A DNA stretch of 64,000 nucleotides from an uncultured Anaerococcus sp. (GTDB lineage: Bacteria; Bacillota; Clostridia; Tissierellales; Peptoniphilaceae): contig CALUCE010000001.1 in the NCBI GenBank assembly GCA_943914475.1, forward strand, positions 62,001 through 126,000, in the 5' to 3' direction. The notes under the pieces are model-generated. The model made no database searches. It saw nothing but the letters and a program-made list of their open reading frames with translations, and was not told where the DNA came from. A program made the translations under genes and the position numbers. Of the stretch, positions 9,025 through 17,994 are shown piece after piece; the first letter of the stretch is position 1; each line of letters starts with the position of its first letter.

Positions 9025-9054
9025 AAAAATCAGACTTTTAAGTCTGATTTTTTT
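9025..9054 (+). terminator. Terminator between lgt and mraZ
   Basis: AATCAGACT (9028-9036) pairs with AGTCTGATT (9041-9049), preceded by A's and followed by a T run. It separates the hflX-lgt unit from the division cluster. Confidence 0.85.
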
Positions 9055-9055
9055 G

Positions 9056-9084
9056 TTTACTTTTTCTCTTAAATAGGATATTAT
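9056..9084 (+). promoter_or_regulatory. mraZ promoter
   Basis: TTTACT (9056-9061), a 17-bp spacer, then TATTAT (9079-9084). The predicted transcription start falls at about 9091, just at the MraZ boxes. Confidence 0.65.
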
Positions 9085-9090
9085 ATATAT

Positions 9091-9120
9091 GAAGTGGAAA
9101 ATAGTGGTAAGAAGTGTAGG
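9091..9120 (+). promoter_or_regulatory. MraZ box: three 10-bp direct repeats
   Basis: GAAGTGGAAA, ATAGTGGTAA and GAAGTGTAGG follow one another with exact 10-bp periodicity and a common AGTGG/T core at 9093, 9103 and 9113. This matches the AAAGTG(T/G)N3 repeat described for Firmicutes-lineage MraZ binding and lies directly before mraZ, as expected for autoregulation of the division cluster. Confidence 0.8.
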
Positions 9121-9128
9121 AGAGGGAA

Positions 9129-9542
9129 ATGTTTCTTGGAGAATTTTCACACAAAATAGATTCAAAAAACAGAATAATGATTCCTTCAGACTTTAGGGAA
9201 GAGCTTGGAGATGAGTTTTATATAACCAAGGGTCCTGAAAAGTCTTTGGTTCTTTACACTAGCCAAGAATTTGAAAACAGAGCTAAGAGATTTGAAGAAC
9301 TTTCCTACCAAAACAAGAACAACCGTGCCATGAAAAGATTGTTTTTCTCTTCAACTATTAAAATTTCTTTAGACAAACAAGGAAGAATCTTGTTAAACAA
9401 ACAATTAAGAGATTATGCCGGTTTAAAAGATGAGGCTATGATTATTGGTAATAATAGTAACATAGAAGTTTGGGATATGGATAATTGGAACTCTTATATA
9501 AATGAAGTTGAGGTGAACTTGTCCGATATTATGGACGAATAA
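9129..9542 (+). CDS. mraZ: Transcriptional regulator MraZ
   Basis: MraZ is a DNA-binding autoregulator of the division and cell-wall (dcw) cluster, built from two swapped-hairpin AbrB-like domains, here about residues 5-50 and 76-120. The start MFLGEFSHKIDSKNRIMIPSDFR is typical and the length, 137 residues, is normal. Ribosome-binding site AGGAGAGGG is just upstream. It is the first gene of the run to ftsZ/nrdR. The three repeats upstream are its likely binding site. Confidence 0.95.
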   Translation: MFLGEFSHKIDSKNRIMIPSDFREELGDEFYITKGPEKSLVLYTSQEFENRAKRFEELSYQNKNNRAMKRLFFSSTIKISLDKQGRILLNKQLRDYAGLKDEAMIIGNNSNIEVWDMDNWNSYINEVEVNLSDIMDE

Positions 9543-9544
9543 AT

Positions 9545-10465
9545 ATGAAATTTGAACATGTATCAGTTCTTTTAGAAGAATGTATAGAAAATTTAAATAT
9601 TAATCCTCACGGAGTATATATGGACCTTACCCTGGGCAAGGGAGGTCATAGTAAAAAAATCCTAGAAAACCTAGACTCTGATGGACTTTTAATAGCGGTA
9701 GATCAAGACAAAGAAGCTATCGAAGCTGCCAAGGAAAATCTTAAGGATTATTCAAATGTTATTTATATAAATAGCAATTTTGAAAATATAGACGAGATTT
9801 TATCTGAGGCGGGTGTTGATAAAATCAATGGTGCTTTGATGGATATTGGTGTTTCTTCATATCAGATTGACAATAGCGAAAGAGGATTTTCCTATATGAA
9901 GGATGGACCTTTGGATATGAGAATGGACACAAATAGTGAGTTAACAGCAAAAGATATTGTCAATTCTTACTCTTTGGATGAGCTTCAAGATATTTTTTCT
10001 AAATATGGAGAAGAGAGATTTTCAAGAACTATAGCTAAAAACATTGTTTCTTACAGAAAGAAAAAACCTATAAGTAGGACCTCTGAACTTAGAAAGATTG
10101 TCGAAGATTCTGTAAGGACAAGGGAAGCTCATCCTGAAAAAAGAGTATTTCAAGCACTAAGGATAGAAGTAAATAGAGAACTTGAGGTTTTAGAAAATAC
10201 TATAGAAAAAGTTGTGGACAGGTTAGATAAAAAAGGACGCTTGTGCATAATTACCTTCCATTCCTTGGAAGATAGGATAGTAAAAAATAAATTTAAAGAA
10301 TTAAATACGGGCTGCATTTGCCCACCTTCCTTGCCGGTTTGTGTATGTAACCACGAACAAAAGGTAAATATTATTACAAAAAAACCTATAGAACCAAGTA
10401 GGCAAGAGCAAAAAGAAAACTCAAGGAGTAAAAGTGCAAAACTAAGAGTGTGTGAAAGGATATAA
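9545..10465 (+). CDS. rsmH: 16S rRNA (cytosine-1402-N4)-methyltransferase RsmH
   Basis: RsmH (MraW) methylates N4 of C1402 in 16S rRNA. The 306-residue protein shows the SAM-binding DLTLGKGGHS (27-36), GALMDIGVSSYQID and FHSLEDRIVK motifs and a cysteine-containing tail (CICPPSLPVCVC). It starts 2 bases after mraZ and ends 2 bases before ftsL, as in a tightly packed operon. Its rRNA partner for the same nucleotide, rsmI, is also in this window at 57-58 kb on the other strand. Confidence 0.95.
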   Translation: MKFEHVSVLLEECIENLNINPHGVYMDLTLGKGGHSKKILENLDSDGLLIAVDQDKEAIEAAKENLKDYSNVIYINSNFENIDEILSEAGVDKINGALMDIGVSSYQIDNSERGFSYMKDGPLDMRMDTNSELTAKDIVNSYSLDELQDIFSKYGEERFSRTIAKNIVSYRKKKPISRTSELRKIVEDSVRTREAHPEKRVFQALRIEVNRELEVLENTIEKVVDRLDKKGRLCIITFHSLEDRIVKNKFKELNTGCICPPSLPVCVCNHEQKVNIITKKPIEPSRQEQKENSRSKSAKLRVCERI

Positions 10466-10467
10466 AA

Positions 10468-10869
10468 ATGGCTAGAAATTCTGCTTTAAGAATCAAACCA
10501 ACCAACAATAACATAAAAAGAAAAAGACTTAAAATCCACACCACTAGAGAAGATAGGCTTAGAGAAAGAGCCATGGTTTGTAGGAAAAAAGATAGGATTT
10601 TCAGAAGAAATCTCCTTATTTTGACAGTTTTTTCCCTACTAACCATGTCAGCTTTCTTAATTAATTCAAAAATTCAGCTGAAAAGAACAAAAATAGAGTA
10701 TAATAAGTTGGATAGTCAGTATATATCATACGAGCTAACTCGTGATAGGCTTAAGACAAACCTAGAAAAAACCATAGATATCAAAGAAATCCAAAGATAT
10801 GCTATGGAAGATTTGGGTATGGTTTATGCCAATGACGAAAATACAGTATATGTAAATGTGAATAGGTAG
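10468..10869 (+). CDS. ftsL: FtsL-like cell division protein
   Basis: A 133-residue bitopic membrane protein. The strongly basic cytoplasmic N-terminus (about 1-46) is followed by one membrane helix (about 48-66) and an extracytoplasmic coiled-coil region rich in Lys, Glu and Leu. This topology and the position between rsmH and mraY identify FtsL, which acts in the FtsQLB-type divisome subcomplex. Sequence identity within the family is always low, so the call leans on context. The ribosome-binding site GAAAGGAT overlaps the end of rsmH. Confidence 0.8.
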   Translation: MARNSALRIKPTNNNIKRKRLKIHTTREDRLRERAMVCRKKDRIFRRNLLILTVFSLLTMSAFLINSKIQLKRTKIEYNKLDSQYISYELTRDRLKTNLEKTIDIKEIQRYAMEDLGMVYANDENTVYVNVNR

Positions 10870-10874
10870 GTATA

Positions 10875-11834
10875 ATGGAAAACATATTTAAGATTATCTT
10901 AATAACTTTATTATTAACTCTAGTAAGCGGGAAGATCATTCTTCCAATATTAAAAGGTAGGCATATAGGCCAGAATATAAGAGAGGAAGGACCCAAGAGT
11001 CATTACGAAAAGGCAGGTACTCCAACCATGGGAGGAGTCATATTTTTGATACCAGCCATAATAATGACTGTCATATTCCTTCCTTTTTCAAAACAAACTT
11101 TGATTTTATTGTTATCAACCTTAGGCTTTGGACTTATAGGTTTTATAGATGATTATAAGAAATTAGTTTTAAAGAAAAACTTAGGACTTACAGCTAGACA
11201 AAAAATCATCTTACAATTTATCCTAAGTCTAATCATTAGCATTATTGCTTATCAAACTAACAAAGAATCTATCACAGTTTTGAGAATTCCATTCTCAGAC
11301 TATATGTTAAATGTGGGATATTTTGGAATACCTATAATGATGTTTATCCTAATTGGTGTATCCAATGCAGTAAACCTAACAGATGGTCTTGATGGGCTAG
11401 CTTCTTCAGTATCTTTGCCAGTATTTACAAGTTTTGCTATCATAGCAGCTTCTATGGCAAGTGAAGAGAATATGAACTTTGCCCTAATTTTATTTGGAGC
11501 TCTTTTAGGATTTTTGGTTTATAACTCAAATCCAGCCTCAGTATTTATGGGAGATACTGGATCTATGGCTATAGGTGGAGCTGTTGGAGCCCTTGCCCTA
11601 AACTTAGAAATTCCAATCTTTCTAATTATCTTGGGAGGAATTTATATGATAGAGACCCTATCAGTTATAATCCAAGTTTTATCTTATAAATTAAGAAATA
11701 AGAAGAGGGTATTTTTAATGAGCCCGATTCACCACCACTATGAATTGAAAGGATACAAGGAACCAAAAATAGTTGCAAGCTTTACAGTAGTATCCACCAT
11801 ACTATCTTTGATTACCTTATTAATAGTATTATGA
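10875..11834 (+). CDS. mraY: Phospho-N-acetylmuramoyl-pentapeptide transferase
   Basis: MraY makes lipid I from UDP-MurNAc-pentapeptide and undecaprenyl phosphate. The 319-residue protein has about ten membrane helices and the conserved GFIDDYKK, NLTDGLDGLA, FMGDTGSMAIGG and MSPIHHHYE motifs that carry the catalytic Asp residues and metal/substrate ligands. It follows ftsL directly. In many clusters ftsI, murE and murF separate ftsL and mraY, but none of those is present here. It overlaps murD by 4 bases. Confidence 0.97.
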   Translation: MENIFKIILITLLLTLVSGKIILPILKGRHIGQNIREEGPKSHYEKAGTPTMGGVIFLIPAIIMTVIFLPFSKQTLILLLSTLGFGLIGFIDDYKKLVLKKNLGLTARQKIILQFILSLIISIIAYQTNKESITVLRIPFSDYMLNVGYFGIPIMMFILIGVSNAVNLTDGLDGLASSVSLPVFTSFAIIAASMASEENMNFALILFGALLGFLVYNSNPASVFMGDTGSMAIGGAVGALALNLEIPIFLIILGGIYMIETLSVIIQVLSYKLRNKKRVFLMSPIHHHYELKGYKEPKIVASFTVVSTILSLITLLIVL

Positions 11835-13156
11835 AAAAAGTATTAGTTTATGGCCTTGGCCTAACAGGAATTTCAGCGGTAAAGACTTTATCTAGCATGG
11901 GTTTTGATGTCTTTACCTACGATACAAACAAAACAATAGTAGATGAACTAAAGGACTATACATATAGTCCTATTTCTCAAGATAGGGCTATTTCAGATAG
12001 TTTTGAATTTGTTGTAAAGTCTCCAGGTATTAAACCTTCTGATCCTTTGGTTAAAAAACTTAGTGAAAAAAATGAAATAATTTCTGATATAGAGCTTTCT
12101 TATAGGCTTTTCCCAGAAAAAAATATAATTGCTATAACAGGTACCAATGGAAAAACCACTACGACATCTATGATAACCCATATCCTAAATGAATCTGGGA
12201 TAGAGGCTGTGTCTGTAGGGAATATTGGCCAAGGAATTCTTTGGCAAATGTATAATAAAGATTGTGTATTTGTAGAAGAAATTTCATCTTTCCAACTTCA
12301 CGATACAGTAGAATATGATAGCCATGTGGCTGCTATTTTAAATATTACAGAAGATCATACAGATTGGCATGGAACTTTCGAAGACTATGTAGAAAGTAAG
12401 CTAAAGATTAGCAAGAACCAAACTGAGTCAGATTATTTAATAATAAACCATGAGGATAAAATCCTCCAAGAACACAAGCATGACTTTAGGGCTCAAGTTT
12501 ACGAATTTTCTATAAAAAATAAGGTCCAAAGAGGAACCTATCTTGATGGCAAGGATATAATTTTTGTCGACCAAGGAAAAGAAGAAGTTCTTATAAATAC
12601 AGATGAGCTTAAAATTGTAGGTAAGCACAATGTAGAAAATGCCATGGTAGCTATGCTTATTTGCATACTTTACGGACTAGATGAAGAAAGTCTGATAGAA
12701 AACGCCAAGACCTTTAAGGCTATAGCCCACAGGCTTGAGTATGTTAAAACAATTAAGGGAGTAGACTTTTATAACGACTCCAAGGCAACCAATGTCGACT
12801 CAGCTATCAAGGCTATAGAATCTTTTGATAAAAATATAATCCTGATAGCAGGAGGTTATGATAAGCATGTTAACTATAAACCACTGGTTGAAACTTTTAA
12901 GAAAAAGGGAAAAGCTATGGTTTTAATAGGTCAAACAGAAAATACCCTAGCAAGCTTGTGTGAAGACATGGGGATTGTTTATTATATAGCCAATGATATG
13001 AACCATGCTGTTAAAAAAGTTTTTGAAATAATGGAAGAAAAAGACACAGTTCTTCTTTCTCCTGCAAGTGCCTCCTGGGGAGCCTACAAGTCCTATGCCC
13101 AAAGAGGAGATGACTTTGTAGAAAAGGTCAATAAATATGAAAGGGAGAGCTTATGA
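11831..13156 (+). CDS. murD: UDP-N-acetylmuramoylalanine-D-glutamate ligase
   Basis: MurD adds D-glutamate to UDP-MurNAc-L-Ala. The 441-residue protein has the Rossmann-like N-terminal domain starting GLGLTG, the Mur ligase ATP site GTNGKTTTT (104-112), and the C-terminal ligase domain with HRLEYV and FYNDSKATN motifs typical of MurD. It overlaps mraY and murG by 4 bases each, so translation is coupled through the run. ftsW, which often follows murD, is absent. Confidence 0.96.
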   Translation: MKKVLVYGLGLTGISAVKTLSSMGFDVFTYDTNKTIVDELKDYTYSPISQDRAISDSFEFVVKSPGIKPSDPLVKKLSEKNEIISDIELSYRLFPEKNIIAITGTNGKTTTTSMITHILNESGIEAVSVGNIGQGILWQMYNKDCVFVEEISSFQLHDTVEYDSHVAAILNITEDHTDWHGTFEDYVESKLKISKNQTESDYLIINHEDKILQEHKHDFRAQVYEFSIKNKVQRGTYLDGKDIIFVDQGKEEVLINTDELKIVGKHNVENAMVAMLICILYGLDEESLIENAKTFKAIAHRLEYVKTIKGVDFYNDSKATNVDSAIKAIESFDKNIILIAGGYDKHVNYKPLVETFKKKGKAMVLIGQTENTLASLCEDMGIVYYIANDMNHAVKKVFEIMEEKDTVLLSPASASWGAYKSYAQRGDDFVEKVNKYERESL

Positions 13157-14241
13157 AAGTAATTGTTTCAGGCGGTGGAACTGGTGGACATATATATCCT
13201 GCCATTGCCATCTGCCAAAAATTAGAGGAAAGATACAAAGATATAGATATATTGTATGTGGGAACTGATTTTGGCCCTGAAAAATCTATAGTGGAAAAAC
13301 ATGGTTATAAGTTTCACCCTATAGAGGCTATGGGTATGCCAAGAAAATTCTCTAAAAAATTATTTAAATCTTTCTTTAAAAACATTAAGGGTTTAAGACA
13401 AGCCAAAAAAATAATAAAGGAATTTGAGCCAGACCTAGTCATAGGAACTGGGGGATATGTTTGTGGACCAATACTTTATAAGGCTACAAAGAAAAAAATT
13501 CCTACTTTAATCCATGAGTCAAATTCTTATCCAGGTATAACAACTAGGCTTTTATCTAGCAAGGTCAATTATGTACTAATATCCTATGCCCAAGCTATGA
13601 CCCACCTAAAGAGTAAGGAAAATGTAATAGTTACAGGAAATCCTGTAAGAACAAACTTTTCTGACAAATATACAGAAGAAGACTTAAAAAAACTTGGGAT
13701 TAAAAAAGATAGGCCAGTAGTATTTTCCTTTGGAGGATCCAATGGATCTTATTGGATGAACAAGGCTGTTTCAAATATGGCTAGCCACCTTGATGGGAAG
13801 TTTTACCTTCTTCATCAAACAGGCGATAGATACTATGAAGACTTTATGAAAAATACTCCAGAGAATGAATACCTAAAAGTATTTCCTTATATAGATAACA
13901 TAGACCTATTCTATGCTGTATCAGACCTGGTTATAGCCTCATCTGGAGCTATGACTTTGGCAGAGTTGTCAAGTGTAAAAAAACCATCAATATTAATACC
14001 TAAAAATTACACAACAGAAAACCACCAACAATTCAACGCCCAAACCTATGTTGATAATGGTGCAAGCTTAATGATTTTGGAAAAAGATTTAAACGAACAG
14101 ATTTTATATGATAAAATACTAGATATAGTTAAAGACACTGATAATATGAAATTGATGGGAGAAAATGCTGGCAAACTTGCAAACCCAGATGCTGCAGACC
14201 AAATTGTAGATATAATAGCAAGGCTTACAGCAGAAAAATAA
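13153..14241 (+). CDS. murG: Undecaprenyldiphospho-muramoylpentapeptide beta-N-acetylglucosaminyltransferase
   Basis: MurG converts lipid I to lipid II at the inner face of the membrane. The 362-residue GT28 enzyme has the glycine-rich GGGTGGH loop (7-13), a second one at GTGGY, and the sugar-nucleotide site SSGAMTLAEL. It starts inside the last codons of murD with GAAAGGGAG as ribosome-binding site. One base separates it from the divIB gene. Confidence 0.96.
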   Translation: MKVIVSGGGTGGHIYPAIAICQKLEERYKDIDILYVGTDFGPEKSIVEKHGYKFHPIEAMGMPRKFSKKLFKSFFKNIKGLRQAKKIIKEFEPDLVIGTGGYVCGPILYKATKKKIPTLIHESNSYPGITTRLLSSKVNYVLISYAQAMTHLKSKENVIVTGNPVRTNFSDKYTEEDLKKLGIKKDRPVVFSFGGSNGSYWMNKAVSNMASHLDGKFYLLHQTGDRYYEDFMKNTPENEYLKVFPYIDNIDLFYAVSDLVIASSGAMTLAELSSVKKPSILIPKNYTTENHQQFNAQTYVDNGASLMILEKDLNEQILYDKILDIVKDTDNMKLMGENAGKLANPDAADQIVDIIARLTAEK

Positions 14242-14242
14242 T

Positions 14243-15034
14243 ATGGCAAATACAAACGAAAATAGAAGAAAACTATCTGAAAATTCGAAAAAAAGAGATA
14301 AGAAAAATAAGGGTATTTTTACTATACCCTTATTTATGTTTTTATTATTAGCATCTTTGCTCATTATTGCTTATAATGTATATAATCACTCTTATTTCAA
14401 AGTCTCACAAGTATATGTATCAGGAAATGTTTTAACCACAGATGAAGAGGTCCTAAAACTTGTAGGAAATCCTGTTGGTAAGAGTATCTTTACCTATGAT
14501 GCAGACCAAAGTGAAAAGCTGCTTAAGGAGCAAGAAAACATAAAGGATGCCAAGGTAATAAAAAATTATCCTGATGACATAGCTATAGAAATTGATGAAA
14601 TATATCCTTACTTACAAGCGACTTATAATAATAAGACCTACATAATTTCAAACACTGGTGAATTTCTAGAAAAACCAAAAAGAGAAGGTAGGTTGGTTGT
14701 ATATAAAGGTGAGATTGAAAAACCAAAATCAGGTAAATTTTTTACCAAAGATAAGGACTTACTAAAGTTTATAGGAAAGATTCAATCTTATTCTTATGGT
14801 AAGCAGATAGAAGAATTAAATTTGGAAAATAAGAACGATATTGGTATAATAATAAAAGGTATTCAGGTAGTTTTTGGTGACTTAGAAAATTCAGATTATA
14901 AACTAAAATTACTTGATTCTGTTCTAAAAGACATAGACCAAAAAGGCATAAAAGCCAAAAAAATTGACCTTACCAAGGGAGAAAGTCCAGTAGTTGAGGT
15001 CAAAGATGATTCTTTAAATGAAGATAATAATTAA
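14243..15034 (+). CDS. divIB: Cell division protein DivIB/FtsQ
   Basis: A 263-residue bitopic protein with a charged cytoplasmic N-terminus, a membrane helix (about 25-46) and an extracytoplasmic POTRA domain (about 50-120, starting FKVSQVYVSGN). A beta domain follows. That is the FtsQ/DivIB layout, and the position just before ftsZ agrees. It works with FtsL to control septal peptidoglycan synthesis. ftsA, which usually lies between ftsQ and ftsZ, is not present. Confidence 0.9.
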   Translation: MANTNENRRKLSENSKKRDKKNKGIFTIPLFMFLLLASLLIIAYNVYNHSYFKVSQVYVSGNVLTTDEEVLKLVGNPVGKSIFTYDADQSEKLLKEQENIKDAKVIKNYPDDIAIEIDEIYPYLQATYNNKTYIISNTGEFLEKPKREGRLVVYKGEIEKPKSGKFFTKDKDLLKFIGKIQSYSYGKQIEELNLENKNDIGIIIKGIQVVFGDLENSDYKLKLLDSVLKDIDQKGIKAKKIDLTKGESPVVEVKDDSLNEDNN

Positions 15035-15065
15035 ATAAATCAATAACAAGGAACGGGGGAAGAAG

Positions 15066-16172
15066 ATGGCAAACATTAATATGGAAGTTGATAACAATAC
15101 CTTAGCCAAGATTAAGGTTGTAGGTGTTGGTGGTGGTGGAAACAATGCCATAAGCAGGATGAGAGACAATGGATTAAATGGTGTTGAATTCATCGCATTA
15201 AACACTGATCAACAAACACTCAACCAAACAAACGCTGATGTTAAACTACAAATTGGAGCAAAGCTAACAAGAGGACTCGGAGCTGGAGCAAATCCTGATA
15301 TAGGACTTAGAGCTGCAGAAGAGAGTAAAAATGAAATAGCTGATGCCTTAAAGGGTGCAGATATGGTGTTTATTACAGCAGGTATGGGTGGAGGTACCGG
15401 TACAGGTGCTGCTCCTTTGGTTGCACAAGTTGCCAAGGAACAAGAAATCCTTACAGTAGGTGTTGTAACAAAACCATTTGCATTTGAAGGAAGAAAAAGA
15501 CAAACTCAAGCTGAGATGGGTATAGAAAACCTAAAAGATAACGTAGATACTTTGATTACTATACCAAATGACAGACTTCTTCAAATTGTAGAAAAAAGAA
15601 CTTCAATGGTTGATGCCTTCAAGATGGCTGACCAAGTATTGATGGATGCTGTTTCAGGTATTTCTGAACTTATAGCAGTTCCAAACGTAATTAACCTAGA
15701 CTTTGCTGACGTTAAATCTATCATGAGTGACCAAGGTATAGCTCACATGGGTATAGGCAGAGCAAGCGGAGAAAACAGAGCAGTAGATGCAGCCAAGGCT
15801 GCTGTAAATTCACCTTTACTAGAAACGTCTATAGAAGGTGCAAATGCAGTACTTCTTAACGTAACAGCTGCAGAAGTTGGTCTAATGGAAGCAAACGAAG
15901 CTGCTGAATTAATCAGAGACCATATAGACTCTGATGCTAACATTATCTTTGGAGTAGGATCTGATGATTCTATTGGTGATGATATCAAGATTACTGTAAT
16001 AGCTACAGGTTTTGATAGTGTAAATCCAAGAGTAGCTCAAAGACAAGAATCTCAAAGACAAAGCTCAAACCAAGGCCAAAACACTAGCTCAGTAGAAAGA
16101 AACAGACCTTCTATAAAGAAGAAATCATCAAACCCATTTGATGACATAGAACTACCAGATTTCTTAAAGTAA
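15066..16172 (+). CDS. ftsZ: Cell division protein FtsZ
   Basis: The tubulin-like GTPase that forms the Z ring. The 368-residue protein has the tubulin signature GGGTGTG (108-114), the T7-loop segment NLDFADVKSIM, a Gln/Ser-rich linker from about residue 325 and the conserved C-terminal peptide ending DDIELPDFLK, used to bind membrane tethers. Ribosome-binding site GGGGGAAG lies upstream. Because ftsA is missing from the cluster, the tether may be SepF-like or an FtsA elsewhere. nrdR starts one base after its stop. Confidence 0.98.
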   Translation: MANINMEVDNNTLAKIKVVGVGGGGNNAISRMRDNGLNGVEFIALNTDQQTLNQTNADVKLQIGAKLTRGLGAGANPDIGLRAAEESKNEIADALKGADMVFITAGMGGGTGTGAAPLVAQVAKEQEILTVGVVTKPFAFEGRKRQTQAEMGIENLKDNVDTLITIPNDRLLQIVEKRTSMVDAFKMADQVLMDAVSGISELIAVPNVINLDFADVKSIMSDQGIAHMGIGRASGENRAVDAAKAAVNSPLLETSIEGANAVLLNVTAAEVGLMEANEAAELIRDHIDSDANIIFGVGSDDSIGDDIKITVIATGFDSVNPRVAQRQESQRQSSNQGQNTSSVERNRPSIKKKSSNPFDDIELPDFLK

Positions 16173-16173
16173 G

Positions 16174-16629
16174 ATGAAATGTCCTTATTGTGATTCTAAC
16201 AATACTAAAGTAATTGATTCTAGGGCAACAGAAGAAAATCATGCCATTAGGAGAAGAAGACTTTGCTTAAACTGCAATAAGAGGTTTTCTACTTACGAAA
16301 GGTATGAAGATTCTACAATAATGGTCGTAAAAAAGGATGAAACTCGAGAACAATTTGATAGGATAAAGCTTATCAATGGTATTGTTAAATCTTGCGAAAA
16401 AAGACCGGTTTCTATGGACCAGATAGAAAAAGTTGCAAACAATATAGAATTAAAAATTAACCATATGGGAAAAAAGGAAATTTCTTCTATAGAAATAGGA
16501 GAGCTTGTAATGAATGAGCTTAAAGACCTGGACCCAGTGGCCTATGTTAGATTTGCATCTGTTTATAGAGAATTTAAAGACGTTGATTCATTTTATGATG
16601 AATTAAAAAATTTAAAAAATGATAAGTAA
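16174..16629 (+). CDS. nrdR: Ribonucleotide reductase repressor NrdR
   Basis: NrdR represses ribonucleotide reductase genes according to the ATP/dATP state. The 151-residue protein has a zinc ribbon with C3, C6, C31 and C34, then an ATP-cone domain (about 49-139). The length is standard. The gene abuts ftsZ without its own obvious ribosome-binding site beyond sequence inside ftsZ, implying coupled translation. No reductase gene lies in the window, so its targets are elsewhere. A strong terminator follows. Confidence 0.96.
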   Translation: MKCPYCDSNNTKVIDSRATEENHAIRRRRLCLNCNKRFSTYERYEDSTIMVVKKDETREQFDRIKLINGIVKSCEKRPVSMDQIEKVANNIELKINHMGKKEISSIEIGELVMNELKDLDPVAYVRFASVYREFKDVDSFYDELKNLKNDK

Positions 16630-16660
16630 AAAAATGCTATTCTCTTGAATAGCATTTTTT
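16629..16660 (+). terminator. Terminator ending the mraZ-nrdR cluster
   Basis: A perfect 14-bp stem (16629-16642 with 16647-16660) with a TCTT loop and built-in A/T runs. It overlaps the last base of the nrdR stop. Only 17 bases separate it from rarA, so rarA transcription must come from read-through or a promoter inside nrdR. Confidence 0.9.
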
Positions 16661-16677
16661 AGAATGTAGGGATAAGT

Positions 16678-17994
16678 ATGGATTTATTTGAACTAAATAA
16701 ACAAAGGCAACTAGAAAAATCTGCCCCCTTGGCTGATAGGATGAGACCCAAGGACTTAAACTCTTATATAGGTCAGGACCATCTTTTAGGAGAGGGAAAG
16801 ATTATAAATAGGATGATAAAGTCAGATAGGATATATTCCATGATACTTTATGGCCCTCCAGGAGTGGGCAAGACAACTCTCGCTCAAATCATTTCCTATA
16901 CTACGGATATGGCCTTTGAAAAAGTATCGGCTGTAGCCAGTGGTATAAAAGATCTTAAAGAGAAGATAAAAATAGCCAAAGATAATCTTATGTATGAAAA
17001 TAGGAAGACCATCCTTTTTGTAGATGAGATACATAGGTTTAACAAGTCTCAACAAGACTATCTTTTGCCTTTTGTTGAAGACTCTACTATTATCCTTATA
17101 GGAGCTACAACTGAAAATCCGTATTTTGAAGTAAATAAGGCTCTTATATCAAGGATGTATGTATTCGAGCTAAAAAGTTTAAGTGACCAAGATTTAAAAA
17201 AGCTTCTATTTAAAACTTTAGAAGAAGATCCAGTTTTAAAAACAAAAAATATAGAGATAAGTGACCAGGCAGTAGCTACCTTGATAAAGTATTCCAATGG
17301 AGATTGTAGGGCTCTTTTAAACGCCTTAGAGATTGCTGTGTTTTCAGAAGATGATAAAGATGGTAAAATAGTTATTGGACCATCCTCCATAGAAAACTCT
17401 GTTCAAAAAAAGATAGCAGTCTATGACAAGGACGGAGACAGGCACTATGATACAGCTTCAGCCTTTATTAAATCTATGAGAGGATCAGATGTGGATGCTA
17501 GTCTTTATTATTTGGCAAAAATGCTAGAATCAGGAGAAGACATTAAGTTTATTGGAAGAAGAATGATAATTTTTGCCTCAGAAGATATATCAAATGCAGA
17601 CCCCCATGCCTTAAATCTTGCCGTATCATGTTTTGAGGCTATAAACACTGTGGGCATGCCAGAAGCATCCATCATCCTAGGACAAACAGTTGTATACCTA
17701 GCAAGTGCACCCAAGTCCAATTCATCCTACCTTGCTATAAATAAAGCCTTGGACTTTGTAAAAAAAGAAAGAGACCACGAAGTTCCAAATAAATTAAAAG
17801 ATACCCACTATGCTGGAAGTAAAAATTTTGTTAAAGATGATTACAAATATCCCCACGATTTTGGGGGCTATGTTAAACAAAATTATCTGCCAGATGAATA
17901 TGTGGGACTTAAATTTTATCAGTCAAAAGATATAGGCTATGAAAAAGTATTGAGTGATGGATTAAAAAAATTAAAAGAAGGGAAAGAAAAATGA
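16678..17994 (+). CDS. rarA: Replication-associated recombination protein A (RarA/MgsA)
   Basis: An AAA+ ATPase of the clamp-loader clade acting at stalled replication forks. The 438-residue protein shows Walker A GPPGVGKT (59-66), Walker B LFVDEIHRFN and sensor GATTENPYFEVN. The C-terminal MgsA domain contains DASLYYLAKMLE and ends with the family's YKYPHDFGGYVKQNYLP. It overlaps asnS by 4 bases. The linkage to two tRNA synthetases is unusual in function but convincing in spacing. Confidence 0.95.
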   Translation: MDLFELNKQRQLEKSAPLADRMRPKDLNSYIGQDHLLGEGKIINRMIKSDRIYSMILYGPPGVGKTTLAQIISYTTDMAFEKVSAVASGIKDLKEKIKIAKDNLMYENRKTILFVDEIHRFNKSQQDYLLPFVEDSTIILIGATTENPYFEVNKALISRMYVFELKSLSDQDLKKLLFKTLEEDPVLKTKNIEISDQAVATLIKYSNGDCRALLNALEIAVFSEDDKDGKIVIGPSSIENSVQKKIAVYDKDGDRHYDTASAFIKSMRGSDVDASLYYLAKMLESGEDIKFIGRRMIIFASEDISNADPHALNLAVSCFEAINTVGMPEASIILGQTVVYLASAPKSNSSYLAINKALDFVKKERDHEVPNKLKDTHYAGSKNFVKDDYKYPHDFGGYVKQNYLPDEYVGLKFYQSKDIGYEKVLSDGLKKLKEGKEK

